64,000 nt of DNA from NCBI GenBank assembly GCA_007570785.1, contig ML664152.1, forward strand, positions 1,488,911-1,552,910. The letters run 5' to 3'. Source of the stretch: Antilocapra americana (taxonomy: Eukaryota > Chordata > Mammalia > Artiodactyla > Antilocapridae). Under the pieces are notes generated by a model that was given only the letters and a program-made list of their open reading frames with translations, did not search any database and had not been told where the DNA came from. Of this stretch, positions 48,550 to 61,420 are shown one piece after another. The position numbers and the translations under genes are program-made. The first letter of the stretch is position 1; each line of letters starts with the position of its first letter.

Positions 48550-50582
48550 CACTCCGACTGCTGCTGACCCTGTGGTGGGACCATTCCTACTGCTCAGCCC
48601 ACTCACTGTCATTCCTGGGATCAGAGGCACGGGCGGTCTCTGAACGTGGGCACAGCGTTGTCAGTTTTGCAAGAACAAAGCATAAAACTGCAAACATTTC
48701 CAAAGACAAAGTCCAGTCTCACCCAGAGCCCTCTCCCTGCCCACCTGCCCTCAGGAGCCTAGAGTGTGCTGAGCGGGACCCGCATAGGCAGCAGCTAAGC
48801 CGGATACAGAGTCAGCAGCAGTGCAGACGTGCTGGGGAACCCACTGGGAGCCACAGAGAGGGGCTGGCTTTCCAGTGTGGGCATGGGGTTGGGGGGACGC
48901 TGAGGAGCACAGGTGGGCAATCGGCAGGCCTGCCCCTCTGGGTGAAATGCAGGGATCTGTAGCAGGACACGGAACCCAGCCTGGGGTCAGTGACCACAAT
49001 GGCCGCACACACTGCCCGCAGAGCCCCTGGGTCCAGAGCCTTGGAGCTTCTCGCTGGAGTCCTGCACCCCTGGCTCCTGGCAGCCTGAAGACAGCCGGGT
49101 CTACAGCTTTCCCTGCCCACACCCACCACTGGCCCTGAAGGTTCTGGAGAGCGAGAGGACTGGGAGCCTCTTGCTGGGCCACAGGGATGCCACCCCATCT
49201 GGCCGTAATAATCCTGTTGCCAGGATACAGGTGAGGAAGAAACGCATGGTCCTGGATTGGAGTCTAGATGGTATGACCTTTCTCTTTCTCCAGAAATGGG
49301 GACCCAAATAGCAGTGTCATGAGCTGATAGCTCAGGTAAAGGAGGGCGCTGCTTGTGGTGCCCTGTGGGGCCATCCCCGTGGCAAGAGGGCCATCGTACC
49401 TGCCCGGGCAGTGAGCGCCAGCCCAGGGCAGAGCCAGCCACAGGCCGCACACAAAGGGGCTTTCATCTGAGGACCCCTCACATGTTCAGTTAGCAATGAG
49501 CGAGCTCAGAGGTGGGGAGGACCTAAGCCAGGAGGGAGAAGCTCTCGGGCTTGCTGCAGATGAAGCAGGTGTGGTCTGCAGCCAGGATCCCATCAGTGTC
49601 CAAACAGGTGAGGGCAGCCAAGAAAGCCAGAGCCCCACGACCATTGTAGGTATTCCCACAACTCAGGGTTGGCCACCAGGCCCAGGAATGACAGAGACCA
49701 TAAAGTGACCCCTCAGCCTAGCCTTGGGAGCATGCAGACTGGGGTGGAGATGGCACAGCTTCACCTTGGCTGAGGCAATCACAACTTAGGTTTGGAACAG
49801 TTTACCCCACAGCCAGTATGTGGTCTTCCCAACATGCATACCCAGGTTCTGGGAGCCGGAGTTCACAAAAGGGCAGAATTGGCCAGCTAACCACTGAGGA
49901 GGAACAGGTGGACAGCAGAAGGGCAGGATGCATGGCCCAGACCCTTCGGCACAGGGGCGGTCAGACCAGGACCCAGAGCTGTGAGCCGCAGGGCAGCGAG
50001 GACACACAGGAAAGAGGTCACAGGGACCCCAGGCCCCGGCACATGGACAGGCGTGGTGGGCCATCCAGGGGCCAGTTAACAGGCACAGGGAAAAGGGGGG
50101 GTGCCCCAAGGCTCGGGCTGTCACAGAGAGTAACCATCACCGCCAACACCACGATGTCCACTCAGGACACCGTGGCACAAGGGGGTCTCTGCAGACCCCA
50201 GCAGCGTCTCCATGCCTGAGGCTCCCAGGAGCTCAGGCCTGGTGCTGCCCTTTAGGACATGGCTCCAACACCCTGTCCTGAGCCAGGAAAATGGGAGACA
50301 CTCCTCATCACTCAGACCTTTAGGAAAAGCACGTGAAGGTACAAGGGCTGTTCTTGTGAGGAAAAGGGCAAAGATCCAGTCAGACTCTTCCAAACACCTA
50401 CACTCAGAATGAGACGACGCCCCGGGAGCACGCGTCATCCCGGAATGTTCCCAAGGGATGCTGGCGTGTAACTGGGGGAACGGCGGGAAGGGAGGATGGG
50501 GTGAGGGCAGGTGGGGCTGCAGCTTTAGGATTCAACCACCCAGTGTCTCTGGCTCAGCCTCTTCATTCCCTCTGCGGCTACC

Positions 50583-50700
50583 GACTGAATGGACATGAGT
50601 TTGAGCAAACTCCAGGAGATGGTGAAGGACAGGGAAACCTGGCCCGCTGCAGGAGAGGTAACAGAGAGTGGGACACGAGTGAGTGACTGAACAACAACTA
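50583..50700 (+). mobile_element. BovB/Bov-A 3' fragment
   Basis: Contains tggacatgagtttgagcaaa, gagatggtgaaggacaggga and ctgaacaacaacta. Partial. Confidence 0.82.
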
Positions 50701-52124
50701 CTCAGGTCTAGTAACTAGTTAGGATCCAAGATCCAGTTCAGCCTGCATTAGTGGGGTCTTCAGCAGGGACTCAACAGACCAGGGTGACCAGGCTGCTGTG
50801 GACAATGCTGCCGCCTGAGGCCCTGGATTCTGGAATCCTGGCAGAGAAGTGTGCCTGCCCCTCCTTCGTCCCATGGCCTAGAAGAGGCAGGCTGGGGGAG
50901 GGTACTACACAGCCTCCCCACAGAGCCTCCTGAGGTCCCTGCCAGGAAGTGACCTTCGGGCTGGGCCAGCCTTCACTGCTCCCGAGATGGCTGGCAGAGG
51001 GCCTGGTGGGGGTTGGTCCACTTCTGGAAGTCAGGGGACAAGAAGAGGAGCAACCATGCCCCGGGCCCAGCCCCCAGCCCCTCTTGGCTACCCGCCACCA
51101 TGGCTTGCTGCTCAGAGGACAGAAAGCCAGGCTTGCCAGAGGCAAGCCGAGCTCTCGGCCACACACCCTGCCTGACATCTCTGCTCTGCTGAGTACATGA
51201 GCTCTCAGAGAGGTCTCTGTGCCAGAGGAGAGGGTACAACACCTGTATGTGGGCAACAAAGACAGCATTTACACGGTAGGAGCCCACCTCACAGACTAGC
51301 CAGTATGGCCGTTTTCATAAGTGAAGCAAGTCTGGCCCCCAGCTCCCATTGGCCATTGAGTCTCTCAGCATCCAGATAACTGAAGGTCAACTCAGCACCC
51401 GAGATGGCTGCAAACAGACAAGCACTGGTCCATTCAACGAGCTCTGAGTACTGTCCACTTGCTCAACAGCTGGTCAGCTTTTCTTTATAAAAATCCTCAA
51501 CATGCCAGGGTGCTGGGCAGAACTGGCACTTTTGGGGAATGTGCTTTTGTGCCATTTGCCTCATTCCCCCAAAATAGAACAAAGCGGGTCGCTGTCTGAC
51601 CTCGTGGAGGATAACACCCAGCCCTGCCCTTTGAGGGCCCGGCCAGCCTAGAGTCCCAGGACAGCACCCTACACAGAGTCCCTTTGCCCACAGGCCCATC
51701 CAGGCATTCTTGAGTGTTCCGCCATCCTCCCTGGCCATGCTCATCTGCCTCCTGTCCACCAGCGCCCCCCCACGTTCAGGCTTCCATCACCAGTCAGAGC
51801 CCAGCCCAGCATATCGGAGCCCCTAGTGCCTCAGGGGACACGCGAGGTCCCTTTGGGGCTCAAACCCTGAGAGGTCCCTAGGACCGGCCCGTCTAACCTC
51901 TCCACAGAGAGCCGCAGCCCCAGGTGCAGAACACACAGGCCAGAGATTGGACCCTCAGGACTCGGGGTCAGCAAGGAGACTCCAGGGCCCCCACAGGGCG
52001 TGGCGGGCGTCCCAAGGCCTGCGAATGTATTAAAGTTTCCACGCCGACGGGAAGCATCACTTTACGAAAGATAGGGTTTGCCATCACTACAACTCCACCC
52101 GTCTCGGTGACCCAACCATACACT

Positions 52125-52545
52125 GGACATAGTCGTGTGGCTGCTAGAACAAATGACCACACATCAGGGGCTCAAAACCACATGAGCTGTGCTCCTACAG
52201 TTCTGAGGCCGGGGGTCTAAGACCCTCCCCGGGGGCCCCTTGGTCTGGCATCCGTAAGAGCCTGTGCACTTCAGCTCACAGCCCCTTCCTGCATCCTCCC
52301 ATCTCTCCCACGACCTCTGCCTCCATCACCACATCTCCCTGTTCTTACCTGACCCTCAGCCTCTCCCATCCTTTCTCAGGACCTTGGATTACACATAGGA
52401 CCACCCAGATAATCCAGGGTAATCTCTGCAGCTCAGGAGGCTAATGCCATCGGAAGTCGTTCTCACCATACAAGGCAGCGTTCTCAGTCCTATGGATGCT
52501 GACACGGATATCTTGGGGCTGAGGTTCAGGGGACCATGTGCCATG
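52125..52545 (-). mobile_element. MaLR (MLT1-like) LTR relic
   Basis: In reverse orientation the segment has tggctgctagaacaaatgac, cctacagttctgaggccggg and the block ataatccagggtaatctctg, in MLT1 order. It is diverged, with no viral genes. Confidence 0.6.
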
Positions 52546-54084
52546 GGAAGTAAAAGTTTAAATGAGGGAGTGCTTGTCTAGGTTCCTAAATGTGGACAAG
52601 TTAGGTGTTTGGACAGTGAGCTCCCTGTCTGGGGGTGGGGGTGTGGGGGTGTTATATCATCCGGGGAGCAGACTGACTGGCAGCTAGCTCTCCTGCAGGC
52701 CTCCGGCTTCTGCACCCAGAAGGGCCGTCCGTCCACACAAGCGAGGTCGGATCGGCAGGGAGGACAGCCCAGGAGTGTTGAGAGATCTGATTTCCCCACA
52801 ATGGCAGTAAAGGCTGTGTAGGAATGGGTGGTGTCCATTCTCAATTATTCTCACAATATAAGGTTATGAAGGATCGGCGGAGCATTGCAGATTCTGAGTC
52901 ACCACTGGCTGGACCCGAGTTTCCCAGGGACAGAGGCTCATTTTAGCCAGAAACAGGAAGGCCCTGGCTGCCCTAAGAACACCAGTGGCCTGGGCTGAGA
53001 CTGTTCCCCTGGTGCCAAGGGGATAAGGCTGAGATGTGAGGACACAAAATAAGCAGAGGTTGCTGCCAACACTGCCCATTGGGGTGGGGGCAGGGTAACC
53101 CTGCCACCCCAGGACCCAGAGAAGGGAGCAAAGTGTCAGCCAGAACCTGAAACGGGGCAGGAAGGCCGGGCCAGCAGGGGCATCTGGGCTCAGAAGGGAC
53201 CACTGCGCCCCCGCCCTGGCCAGGTGGTGCTCAGCGCCAGGTGGAAGGACAGCGGGTGTCTTGCTACGATGATTATTCACGGTAGAAAAGGCCTCCCCCA
53301 GCCGCAGCCATGGGTGAGCTCCACAAGGCACTCAACCCTGGGAGGGGAGGTCCGGCAGCCCTCTCCTGGGGGCCTGCCTCCTAAAGCCCTCAGGCCCCCC
53401 ATGAGGGGAAGGAGGGTCAGTGCTTGGTCACTGGGTAGTGGCTGGGTGGGGCAGGGTCAGGTGAGGAGACCCCGAACGTGAGCACGGACAGGATCAAGGG
53501 TGGCTTCCTTTCGTCCTGGCTGGAAGGCCGTGGTGACCGAGGATGGGAAGGATGCTGTGCTGCCTGCAGTCTGAGCAGACGCCGCCTGGATGACATCCTG
53601 CAGGCTGAGCCTGGTTCCCGGCACTGATGGGGCCTCGACCCAGGAACCCAGGAACTGGCCTGGCTGGTGGAGAACAAGAGGCTCCGTGGAATCTCAGTGG
53701 GAGACTTTTCAAAATCCAGCAGCCTCGTAACAGGATCCAACAGGCAGAGGCAAGTCTTCGTTCCCTGGATTGTTCCCATGGGACACGTGGGTGGGCGAGA
53801 TTGTGCTGGCCCAGGCGCACTGGGAGGACTTCGGGCCTTGGGGTGAGTGGGCTGCTTTGTCAGACACTCATGATCATTTCAGCAGGCGCAGCCCATGGGA
53901 CAGGGAAGAAGCACAGAAACCACGTTCCGGTCACGTGGACCCATTTCCTGCTCTCACCAGGCCCTCCTCTGGGCCCCACCCTGGCGGCTGGCTTGGACCA
54001 TCCCTGACATGATGTCCCAGGAGCCCGGCAAGGGCTGTCAGGATGCATCCCAGGGAGCTCCCTGCAGAAATGCCCTATTCAGGC

Positions 54085-54240
54085 CTGCAGAGCCCATTGT
54101 CCTTCCCAATTTACAGACCAAAGGCACAGAGATGGCGAGGAATCTGCTAAAGGTCACACGGCACTAGGGGGCAGAGCTAGAATTAAAGCCTTGAGCCTGG
54201 GCACTCAGCCCACATAACAGATGGTGTCCCAGCCACAAAC
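54085..54240 (+). repeat. MIR SINE
   Basis: The core aatttacagaccaaaggcac, aaaggtcacacggcactagg and ggcagagctagaatt is the MIR consensus order (reverse of the tRNA head). Ancient mammalian repeat. Confidence 0.8.
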
Positions 54241-56492
54241 ATCAAGTGGCAGGCCCGGCTGCCTGCCAGCTGTACTACACGAGGATTCAGTGACCCCACG
54301 CTTGTTTTCTGCAAGGACCAGCTCCAGCTCCACGCCCAGCGAGGCGGAGTAAAGAAGATAAGAGCCCCATGGGGAACGTGGCTCCCGGGGGCTCTGCCAG
54401 CCCAGCCCAGCTTACCTCTCGGAATTCTCCCAACCCCCTACCTCCCCTGAGACGTGGATGGGTCTCGGTGTGGTCCCTGAACAGTGCCCCACCTCTACAG
54501 GAAAAGGCCATAAAAAACAGAAAAAAACCCAACTCCATGCTTTAAGGAATTCCAAACCTGCCCAGAAACTAGAAACTATGCCAAATATGCTCCCTGCAAG
54601 GTGACACCACAGGCAGACATGACGACGAGGAAGACGGTGCAGGGACAGAGAACAGATGTCAGAGCAAGGAGATGCGTGGAGGCCGAAGAACACCAGCGCC
54701 TGCGCCTTCACTGCAGAGGAACAGCATTCCTCTACCGATCACGGCAGCACAATTTTCAAAGCGACAATGCCAGCCCTGGCGGCTTGAGCTGAAAAGTTGA
54801 AGGTACCTCCTGTACCTCTGGGGGGATGCCCACCCCGCCAGGTTCCAACCACAGCCCCCGCAGCACTGACAAGGGGCCCCCCAGACGAGGAGCTCAGAGC
54901 CCACAGTGGGTGTGCTAGGCCAGCCCTGTGTCGCCAGGGACACTGCTGTTTACCTACCTATCGGGCCAGGCAGGGCGCACACAGAGGTGCTCAAAGACGA
55001 GTCAGGAAAGAGGGAGTCAGGAAAGAGGAAGTCAGTGGCCCCAGGCCAGGTGGCTGGGGTCACCACCCACCAGCTGCCAGCCCCAGACTGACTGTTCTGT
55101 TCTCTAGTTCTCTAGTGTGGATCCTGATGCTGTCCCCAAACTCGTGAGCCCTCGCTTGGAAGAAACCCTGTCTCCGTGAGCCTGGAGGGCTGGCATAGGA
55201 CACAGGTGCTCAGGGAGGCAGGGCCCCTTCACAGGGTCAGCACCCCCTGCATCAGGCCCTGGGCCAGCTGCAGGGGGTCCCGGAATGTTACCTCCTATGA
55301 CCCTGCCCTCCTCACAGCATGGGTGTGGGGTGGGATCTCCCACCTGGCACTGTCACAGCAGCAGCAGCCACAGAGATCACCGCAGTTGCACCAAGGTGAA
55401 GCCCCCTGGTTGCCTAAATGGGAACGAGGAAGAACAGTGTCCTTTCATCCTGGAAGCCATGGGGCCCCTGGATCCAGGTCCCAGCAGATGTGCCCCCCAC
55501 CCCAACCCCAGACCCTTCCCATCCCCTCTGCTAGGTGGGAGCCTGAGCATGGTACACCCCTGCTGGGCTGGGCCCTCCAGGAGCTGCTTTCTTGCCAGCT
55601 CAAGTCTCAAAGCAGAAGGTGCCTCTCAGCTCACGGAGAACCACCTGCGCTGGCAGGTTCTATGCAAATAAATAACAGACCCAGCTGCCTAAGGTGTGCT
55701 ATCCACAGGTGTTCAGTCCGGGCTGCCTGAAAACCACTGAAACCCGTCCATCAGGAGCGCGTACAGGTCCTGACAGTGTCCAGCCAGGCCCCCTACAGTG
55801 ACCCACTACCTAGATGCTAGCTCCGGTCACACAGGCCCATCCTGTCGCCCTGCAGAACCATTCTCAAGCCCTCAGTTCTGGTCTCATGATCTCTGTAAGA
55901 AAACACGCTGTGAAGGTCAACCCTGACCATGGCCAGTGCCTAGGCCAGCTAGACCCATGGCAGAGCCTCCTGGTCATCCAGAAATCAGGGGTGGCTGAGA
56001 GCCCCACTTGTGATGCCAGCTCAGTGCTGGGTCCCCCTGTCCTATCCTACCAGCCTCGTCACGATGGATCAGCCCAGGAGCGTCCCCATCTACGAGCATG
56101 GAATTCCAGAAAGATGTACCGGCCTGCAAACAAGTCCTCCTTCCTGGGTACTCACTGAAGACAGCCAGGAGGCCGTGCTGAGGCTTGCCTCCTCTGCTGG
56201 AGGAGCTGGGGCAGCAGACGGGCCCCCGCAGGCAGGCTGGCGGAGCACAGACACTGCCCCACAGCCTCCAAATTCCATCTGACTCAGTGCATCTGTGATC
56301 TAAAGCTCCTTCTGACAGGCGTTCAGTGCAGCCAAGAACCGCCAATGGAAAACATGACCCCGGGGGGCAGTGTGCATCACCTGTCCACACCCTGCTGGAA
56401 CCAGGCTGTACTGGGGCACAGCAGGGCACTGTGTCTCCTGGAGAATCCCTGAGCGATGCAGTGGGCACTGCAAGGTCCCAGACAAGGGTGGA

Positions 56493-56710
56493 GATACCAC
56501 GTGCTCAGCCGCTTCAGTCATGTCACTCTTTGTGACCCCATGGACTGTAGCCCGGCAGGCTTCCTCTGTCCAAGGGATTCTCCAGGCAAGAATACTGGAG
56601 TGGGTTGCCATGTCCTCCTCCAGGGGATCTTCCCAATCCAGGAATCAAACCCGGGTCTCCTGCATTACAGGCAGAATCTTGACCGCTGAGCCACCGGGAA
56701 AGACCACCAG
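56493..56710 (-). mobile_element. Bov-tA SINE
   Basis: Reverse-oriented, nearly complete: tcactctttgtgaccccatg to the tRNA-like head ctgcattacaggcagaatct and tgagccaccgggaaaga. Confidence 0.94.
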
Positions 56711-57734
56711 AAGATACCACAAGCAGCAGCAAACACGAGGCATATCAGATGCCAGGGCGAGAGAAGCTTCACAGCGCGACCACCTGCTGCTCAGGATACC
56801 TGCCCCAGGTTAGGGCAGGAAACCGAGGCCACGCCTACCACTCCTCCCCTTGTTCCCAAGTTGGCAGGAGGGTAGGGTGGGGCTCAGAGGCCCAGTCCTC
56901 CTCAGGAAGGAACTGTACTTGGTGTAGGGCTCCTCCTAGGCCCTTTGCCATCAGATTTGGGAGGCAGGCATGTCCAGAAAACACTCATGACCTGGCAGGT
57001 GGGCAGAGCTGTGGTAACCCCTGGGCACACTGTAGCAACTCCCCCTAAAGTTCTCATTGTCCTTCCAGGGCCATCGCCATCAAAATGTATCAAATTCAAT
57101 CATCTTATGAGCATGCTAAATATATATTTTACTTTTCCCAGTAATTTCTCCCCTATTCCCACCAATAGCATCCACTTTCAGGTAGTTTTGTGTGTCACAT
57201 CCTGCAATGTCACCTTCTACCCAGACCTCAGACAGCTGGTGGTGGGCCGGCTGTGTTCTGTGAAGAGAGGCCATTCTGGGGTTCTCTCTCAGATGATAGC
57301 TAACCCAGATCCTCCAAGTTTCTGAGCAGAGCTGAGATCAGAATGTGCCATCTGTGGTCTGCCCTCACAGGCACCAGGGTGGCCACACTTCCCTCGACCA
57401 GGGTTGCAGATTGGCATGTGCCATGTGGTGATGGGTGGCCACTGAGGACAGACATGGAGCAGGGAGCTGCTTATTAGCCACAGCTGTGGCAAGACCAGTT
57501 TGCCCCTTGCCCACTGCATCTGACCCCTGAGCACTGGCAGGAAGTTACCCCTGGCCCCGGGGACCACCCCCTCTGCTGAGCAGTCCTTCCTAATAGTGCT
57601 CAGACCACAAGAGGGTTTGCTAGCCATCATGTCAGAAGACTGGTCTTGCCCCATTCTGTCCCCCACAGAGCCCCAGGACATCTCCAATAACCCAGATGAA
57701 GGGAGAACCAGGAACTCTGGTGGGGAGAAAGTGA

Positions 57735-57950
57735 GTGTGTACACATTTATGTGTACATACATGTGCCTTGAGTGTGCATGTATGTGTGCACATGTATGTG
57801 TGCATTTGTGTGTGTGCGTGTGCACATTTGTGGGTGCATGTATGTGCACGTGTGCATGTGTATTTGCATATGCATGTGTACATTTCTGTGTGTGGGTGTG
57901 CACAGGTGTGTGCACATTTATTGAGCATGTGTGCACCTGTATTTTCAGGG
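57735..57950. repeat. TG-rich degenerate simple repeat
   Basis: Interrupted tgtgtg/gcatg units over about 215 bases. The open frames on both strands through it are Cys/Val- or His/Thr-rich artefacts. Confidence 0.9.
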
Positions 57951-60845
57951 TGAAGTAGGCCGGGCGGGGCAGGCTCACCCAGCCCCTCAAGCTCTGAATG
58001 GAGTCAGTTTCTCTCCTTCTAGGCTTCTGTGCAAGGACTTTTCCCCTCCTCCTTCTTTTAAAGGAAAGCAGAAGTGCTTGAAAAACAAGTTTTGCTGAAA
58101 TTCAAGACTATCTTAGAGGTCCTACACCTGAACCTTGAAGACTCCCCAATGACACGGCCCCTGGAAGCAAGTCTGCCTTGGATCAGAGCTCCTTCTTCAG
58201 CATAGGTCCCTTACTCAGGTCCTGTGGACCCGGAATGAAGACACCGCAGATATGGGGTGTACACACAGGGTCTTGGCTGTGTCTTGTTCAAGCCCAAACC
58301 CTGCAGGACCACCCAGGAAGTGGGGGAGGGGAACCACAGCCATCGGCTAAGACCTGGACCCACTTAAGTAGCCAAAGACAAGATGAACCAAGCCTAGGCT
58401 CTTAGCTTAGTCCTGGCCATCCTGCAAAGGCCCCCTGAGCAAAGTCCTTCTTCCTCAGCCCTAGAGGACTGACCCATGGGCGGAGGGCCGCTATAACAGG
58501 TGCTACCCCTGTACTTCCTCCAGGGGTGGGTCCGCAGGCAGCTCTGAGCCTCGAGGCTGTAAAGCCACTCGGAGCACCCCTGTGGGTTCTGGTTACGCAG
58601 GAGCTCACAGCACCAGGCAAGAGCATCAGGGTGACACAGCAAGGCCTCAAACAAAGCAGCAAGAGACTTGGGGGAGGGGTCAAGTGCAGCTCGGAGACAG
58701 ACACGGGAAAATGCATCATTTGAGGTCAGAAAAAATGTTCAAATCAGCCAACAGGGCTTAAGTTTTTGACTCCCAAGAGGAATTCTCAAGGATTTCCAGG
58801 ACAAATTGAGCCCCTGCCAAGTCAGGATTTCGCATACATTAGCTCTTCTCCAACAGTGTCTAGAGGGGGGCACCTATTACCCCATCCCAAAGGGACTTGG
58901 CCCAGCCTGGACAGGACCTGAGTTTTCCCCATGAGGGGGAGGGGTGGGCAGTGCACAGCCCGCTGAGCCTGCTTCCTGCTTTAAGCCCCAGGGAACAGAA
59001 AGAGCATTCCATCAGGCACCTTGGAAGGGGCTTCCTTCCTCCCAGAGGACCTGAGACTATGCAAAGCCCCATAGCAGCCACGTGGTGGGACAGAAGATAA
59101 AACACACCATTTCTTGAACTATCACGTTCCCCCCACCACCCCCAAAGTCTGTGTTAACTTGAACACCCACCGAGTTCTCATCTCACCAAAGCTTGTGAAC
59201 ATAACATTTTATTTTTCCTTCTCTAATGCTCAGTCATCACCCTTGATTTCCTCCCCTTGGTCACAAACCTTCATAAGCTGAGGTGTGGATGCTTCAATGT
59301 CCTTCCTTTCCCAAGAGGATGCACCATTATAAAAGAAGCCTTGTGGTTACACATTCCTGCACAAGTCCGAGGGGGTGGCCCCAGAAGCCACCGCAGTAGC
59401 TCCAGGCAGTCATAAGGACCCCAAGAAATCCGAAGACCCCAGATTCCGGCAAGGACAAACACTCCCTAAAAGCACCCTCTCTGCCCCCCCAGTTAACACA
59501 AATACATGAGGAATTACCTGCTCCGCTACAAACAGGTGCTTTTCACACCATCTCTTTAAAAACGTCTCTTTATGAGGTGGTTACAGTTTTAAAAGGTCTG
59601 CACTGCCATTTAACCTGGTGACCAAGCTGACTAGAAATAACGCAGTGGATTACGCCGCTGTCTCCCAGGAGCCTCCCCAGCTCATCCCGCCCCCCCCGCC
59701 CCCGCCAGCTGGGGCAGCAGGTTTGTGGCTGCTCTGGTGACCACAGTCAACAGTCACTCTGGGGAGCGGGCTGTCCAGGACGGGTGTCAGAGCAAACGGT
59801 CTACCTGTGAAAAAGCACCGGCTCTTTGGGGATGGGGGCTCCCCTCGGGCCAGGCAGCCCCTCCTCCCCCCACCGCGAGCTCCTCCTGGGACTTTGCTGG
59901 GCCTGTTGGGACGAGGACCTGGGCGGCCGTCTGGGTGGGAATGGGGTCCCCCAAACTGGTAGCAAAGGGAGTTTCCGTAAGACCTGAGCGGCCTTCCGGA
60001 GCACCGTCTGCGGTCCACGCGGGAGAAGCCGGGAGCGGGCGCCGCCAAACATCAACCTCCGCGCATTGTTCTCCCGGCGGCTGCTAGGCGCTCTGCCGCA
60101 TCAAAGGGATTGCGGGCAACCCGACACCGCGGAGGGCGCAGGACAGAGGCCTGGGGCCCGGGGTCCGGGCGACGCACAAAGGCTGGCCCTGGGAAGCCTG
60201 AGCACTTTTGCCTCAACAGGTTGGAAACCACACGGCTGCACTCCTCCCCACACTGTCCTCCCCGGAGACCAGCCGGACTCAGCGCGGTAACGCCGGGTCC
60301 CAGAGGTACGACCTGCTGCAGCCGCCCAGGCGCTGGGAGGGACTAGGCCGGTGACGGCGACACAGGCCTGGGTCGGGTGTCGGATGCCCTGGCGTCTCCG
60401 AGCCACCGCGCGTGTAACGGCCGCCACCACGACCTCGGCCGATCCCTCGCTTGGCCCCCTGCCGCAGCGCTGTCCGCCGAGCGCACCAACTTCCCCGCAG
60501 AGTCGCCGAAGTTTGGTCACGATACGAGGATCTCAGGATCCTCCACCCTCCGTCCGCACCATCCCCAGCCCGGCCCGCTCGCCGGTCCCGGGCGGGCCCA
60601 GGTGGCCCGAAGCCCGGAGTCGAGGGCACTCCGACGTATGGCCCCGGCCCGACTCCGTCCCCCTCCAGTCGCCGCCCGCGGGCCAACTGCACGCGTGGGC
60701 AGAGCCAGGACCGCCTCCCAGGACCGAAGCCGAGACGGGCTGGGCTAAGGCCGTAGCCGCCTGGGACGGGCCGAAGACCCGCGCAAAGTGCGGCCGGAGG
60801 CGGGCTTCCCCAGCGCAGGCACTTTCGTGTCGGCACTGGTCTTAC

Positions 60846-60940
60846 CTGGCTCGGCGGTCGCTGCGCTGACCCCGAGCAGCAGGACCAGGTGAGCGAGCAA
60901 GTCCAGGAGGCGACGCCGCCGCGGCCGCAGCCAAGGCCAC
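60846..60940 (-). CDS. COL18A1: COL18A1 exon 2 (short isoform signal peptide)
   Basis: 95 bases. The first base completes Arg4 (AG from exon 1 plus G) and 31 codons follow, with one base left over (phase 1). It encodes [18 protein letters not shown], then [13 protein letters not shown]: a basic n-region, a hydrophobic core and a small-residue cleavage site. The acceptor is gcttgtgcccgcag and the donor is gtaagac. The human counterpart (RRRRLLDVLAPLVLLLGV, from memory) is clearly the same. The peptide directs the vascular and epithelial basement-membrane isoform to the secretory pathway. The last G joins AG of exon 4 to give Glu36. Confidence 0.95.
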
Positions 60941-61041
60941 CTGCGGGCACAAGCCACAGGTTAGGGCACAGCGCGCGCCCCGGTTCCCCGCCCGTGCTAC
61001 CTCCCGGCCCCCGCCCGTCCGTGGCCCTGCGCGGCCCGCAC
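60941..61041 (-). other. COL18A1: COL18A1 intron 1
   Basis: Only 101 bases, very GC-rich, with gtgcgg donor and gcccgcag acceptor. It interrupts codon 4. Reading through it would change the protein after MAPR. Confidence 0.88.
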
Positions 61042-61052
61042 CTCGGCGCCAT
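61042..61052 (-). CDS. COL18A1: COL18A1 exon 1, coding part (short isoform start)
   Basis: Eleven coding bases: ATG GCG CCG AG, giving MAP plus two bases of Arg4. The context gagcatgg has A at -3 and G at +4, an optimal start. The chosen start is supported by in-frame joining to exon 2, which reproduces the conserved N-terminus MAPR...WPW. The 5' UTR continues to the right; its end is not visible. Confidence 0.9.
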
Positions 61053-61260
61053 GCTCCGCGAGCCGGACGTCTGTGCAGCGGGATGCTGCGAGTTTAGCCG
61101 CGGTGCACCCGCTCGGCCAGCGGAGCTCTGGCCGCCGCTGGGGCCAGGCCGGGGGGCTGGGGCGGGGCTGGTCAGGGGGCGGGACGACGGGCCAGGGACG
61201 AGAGGACCGACTAGGGCAGGGGCGGGGCGGTGGGTGGGCAAGGGGCGGAGCAGGCAAGAC
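61053..61260 (-). promoter_or_regulatory. COL18A1: COL18A1 promoter 1 with GC boxes
   Basis: Upstream of the short-isoform ATG there are GC boxes (Sp1-type) at 61159-61168, 61175-61183, 61219-61230 and 61241-61250. There is no TATA box. Sp1-dependent, TATA-less control of this promoter is consistent with what is known for the mouse gene. The start site is inferred to lie within this block. Confidence 0.65.
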
Positions 61261-61420
61261 AGTGGGGACGGGCCCTGGCAGGGGCAGGGCAGGGCCGGGC
61301 GCCGAGATTTGCCCGCGGCCCTGGGCCCGAGGCGTGGAGTAAACCCGGTGAGCAGAAGGCTCCGGACCCCCGACCTGGCTCATCGGCCTGTTCCCGGGTC
61401 CTAGCACCCCTCCTCTGCAG

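Larger units (their letters stand above)
22261..60845 (-). other. COL18A1: COL18A1 intron 2 of the short isoform (contains promoter 2 and exon 3)
   Basis: Transcripts from promoter 1 join exon 2 (donor gtaagac at 60845) to exon 4, so the intron spans 60845 to 10101; this entry covers the part upstream of promoter 2. It is mostly GC-rich unique DNA with scattered repeats listed separately. I saw nothing supportable as a gene at 22.3-26.7, 30.8-41.6, 44.2-56.4 and 56.7-59.6 kb. Open frames there lack domain content, splice support and codon bias. Confidence 0.65.
59650..61420. promoter_or_regulatory. COL18A1: CpG island around promoter 1
   Basis: A GC-rich, CpG-dense block that contains exons 1 and 2 of COL18A1. 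CpG density rises from about 59.9 kb and is highest at 60.4-61.3 kb, then falls after 61.45 kb. This is typical for the broadly expressed short-isoform promoter. No second gene is visible on the opposite strand. Confidence 0.8.

Noticed and set aside
60279..61241. 320-codon minus-strand open frame over promoter 1
   Set aside because: It reads through the 101-bp intron 1 and the exon 2 donor. Only MAP and the first two bases of the Arg codon belong to the protein. GC-rich DNA produces long stop-free frames by chance.
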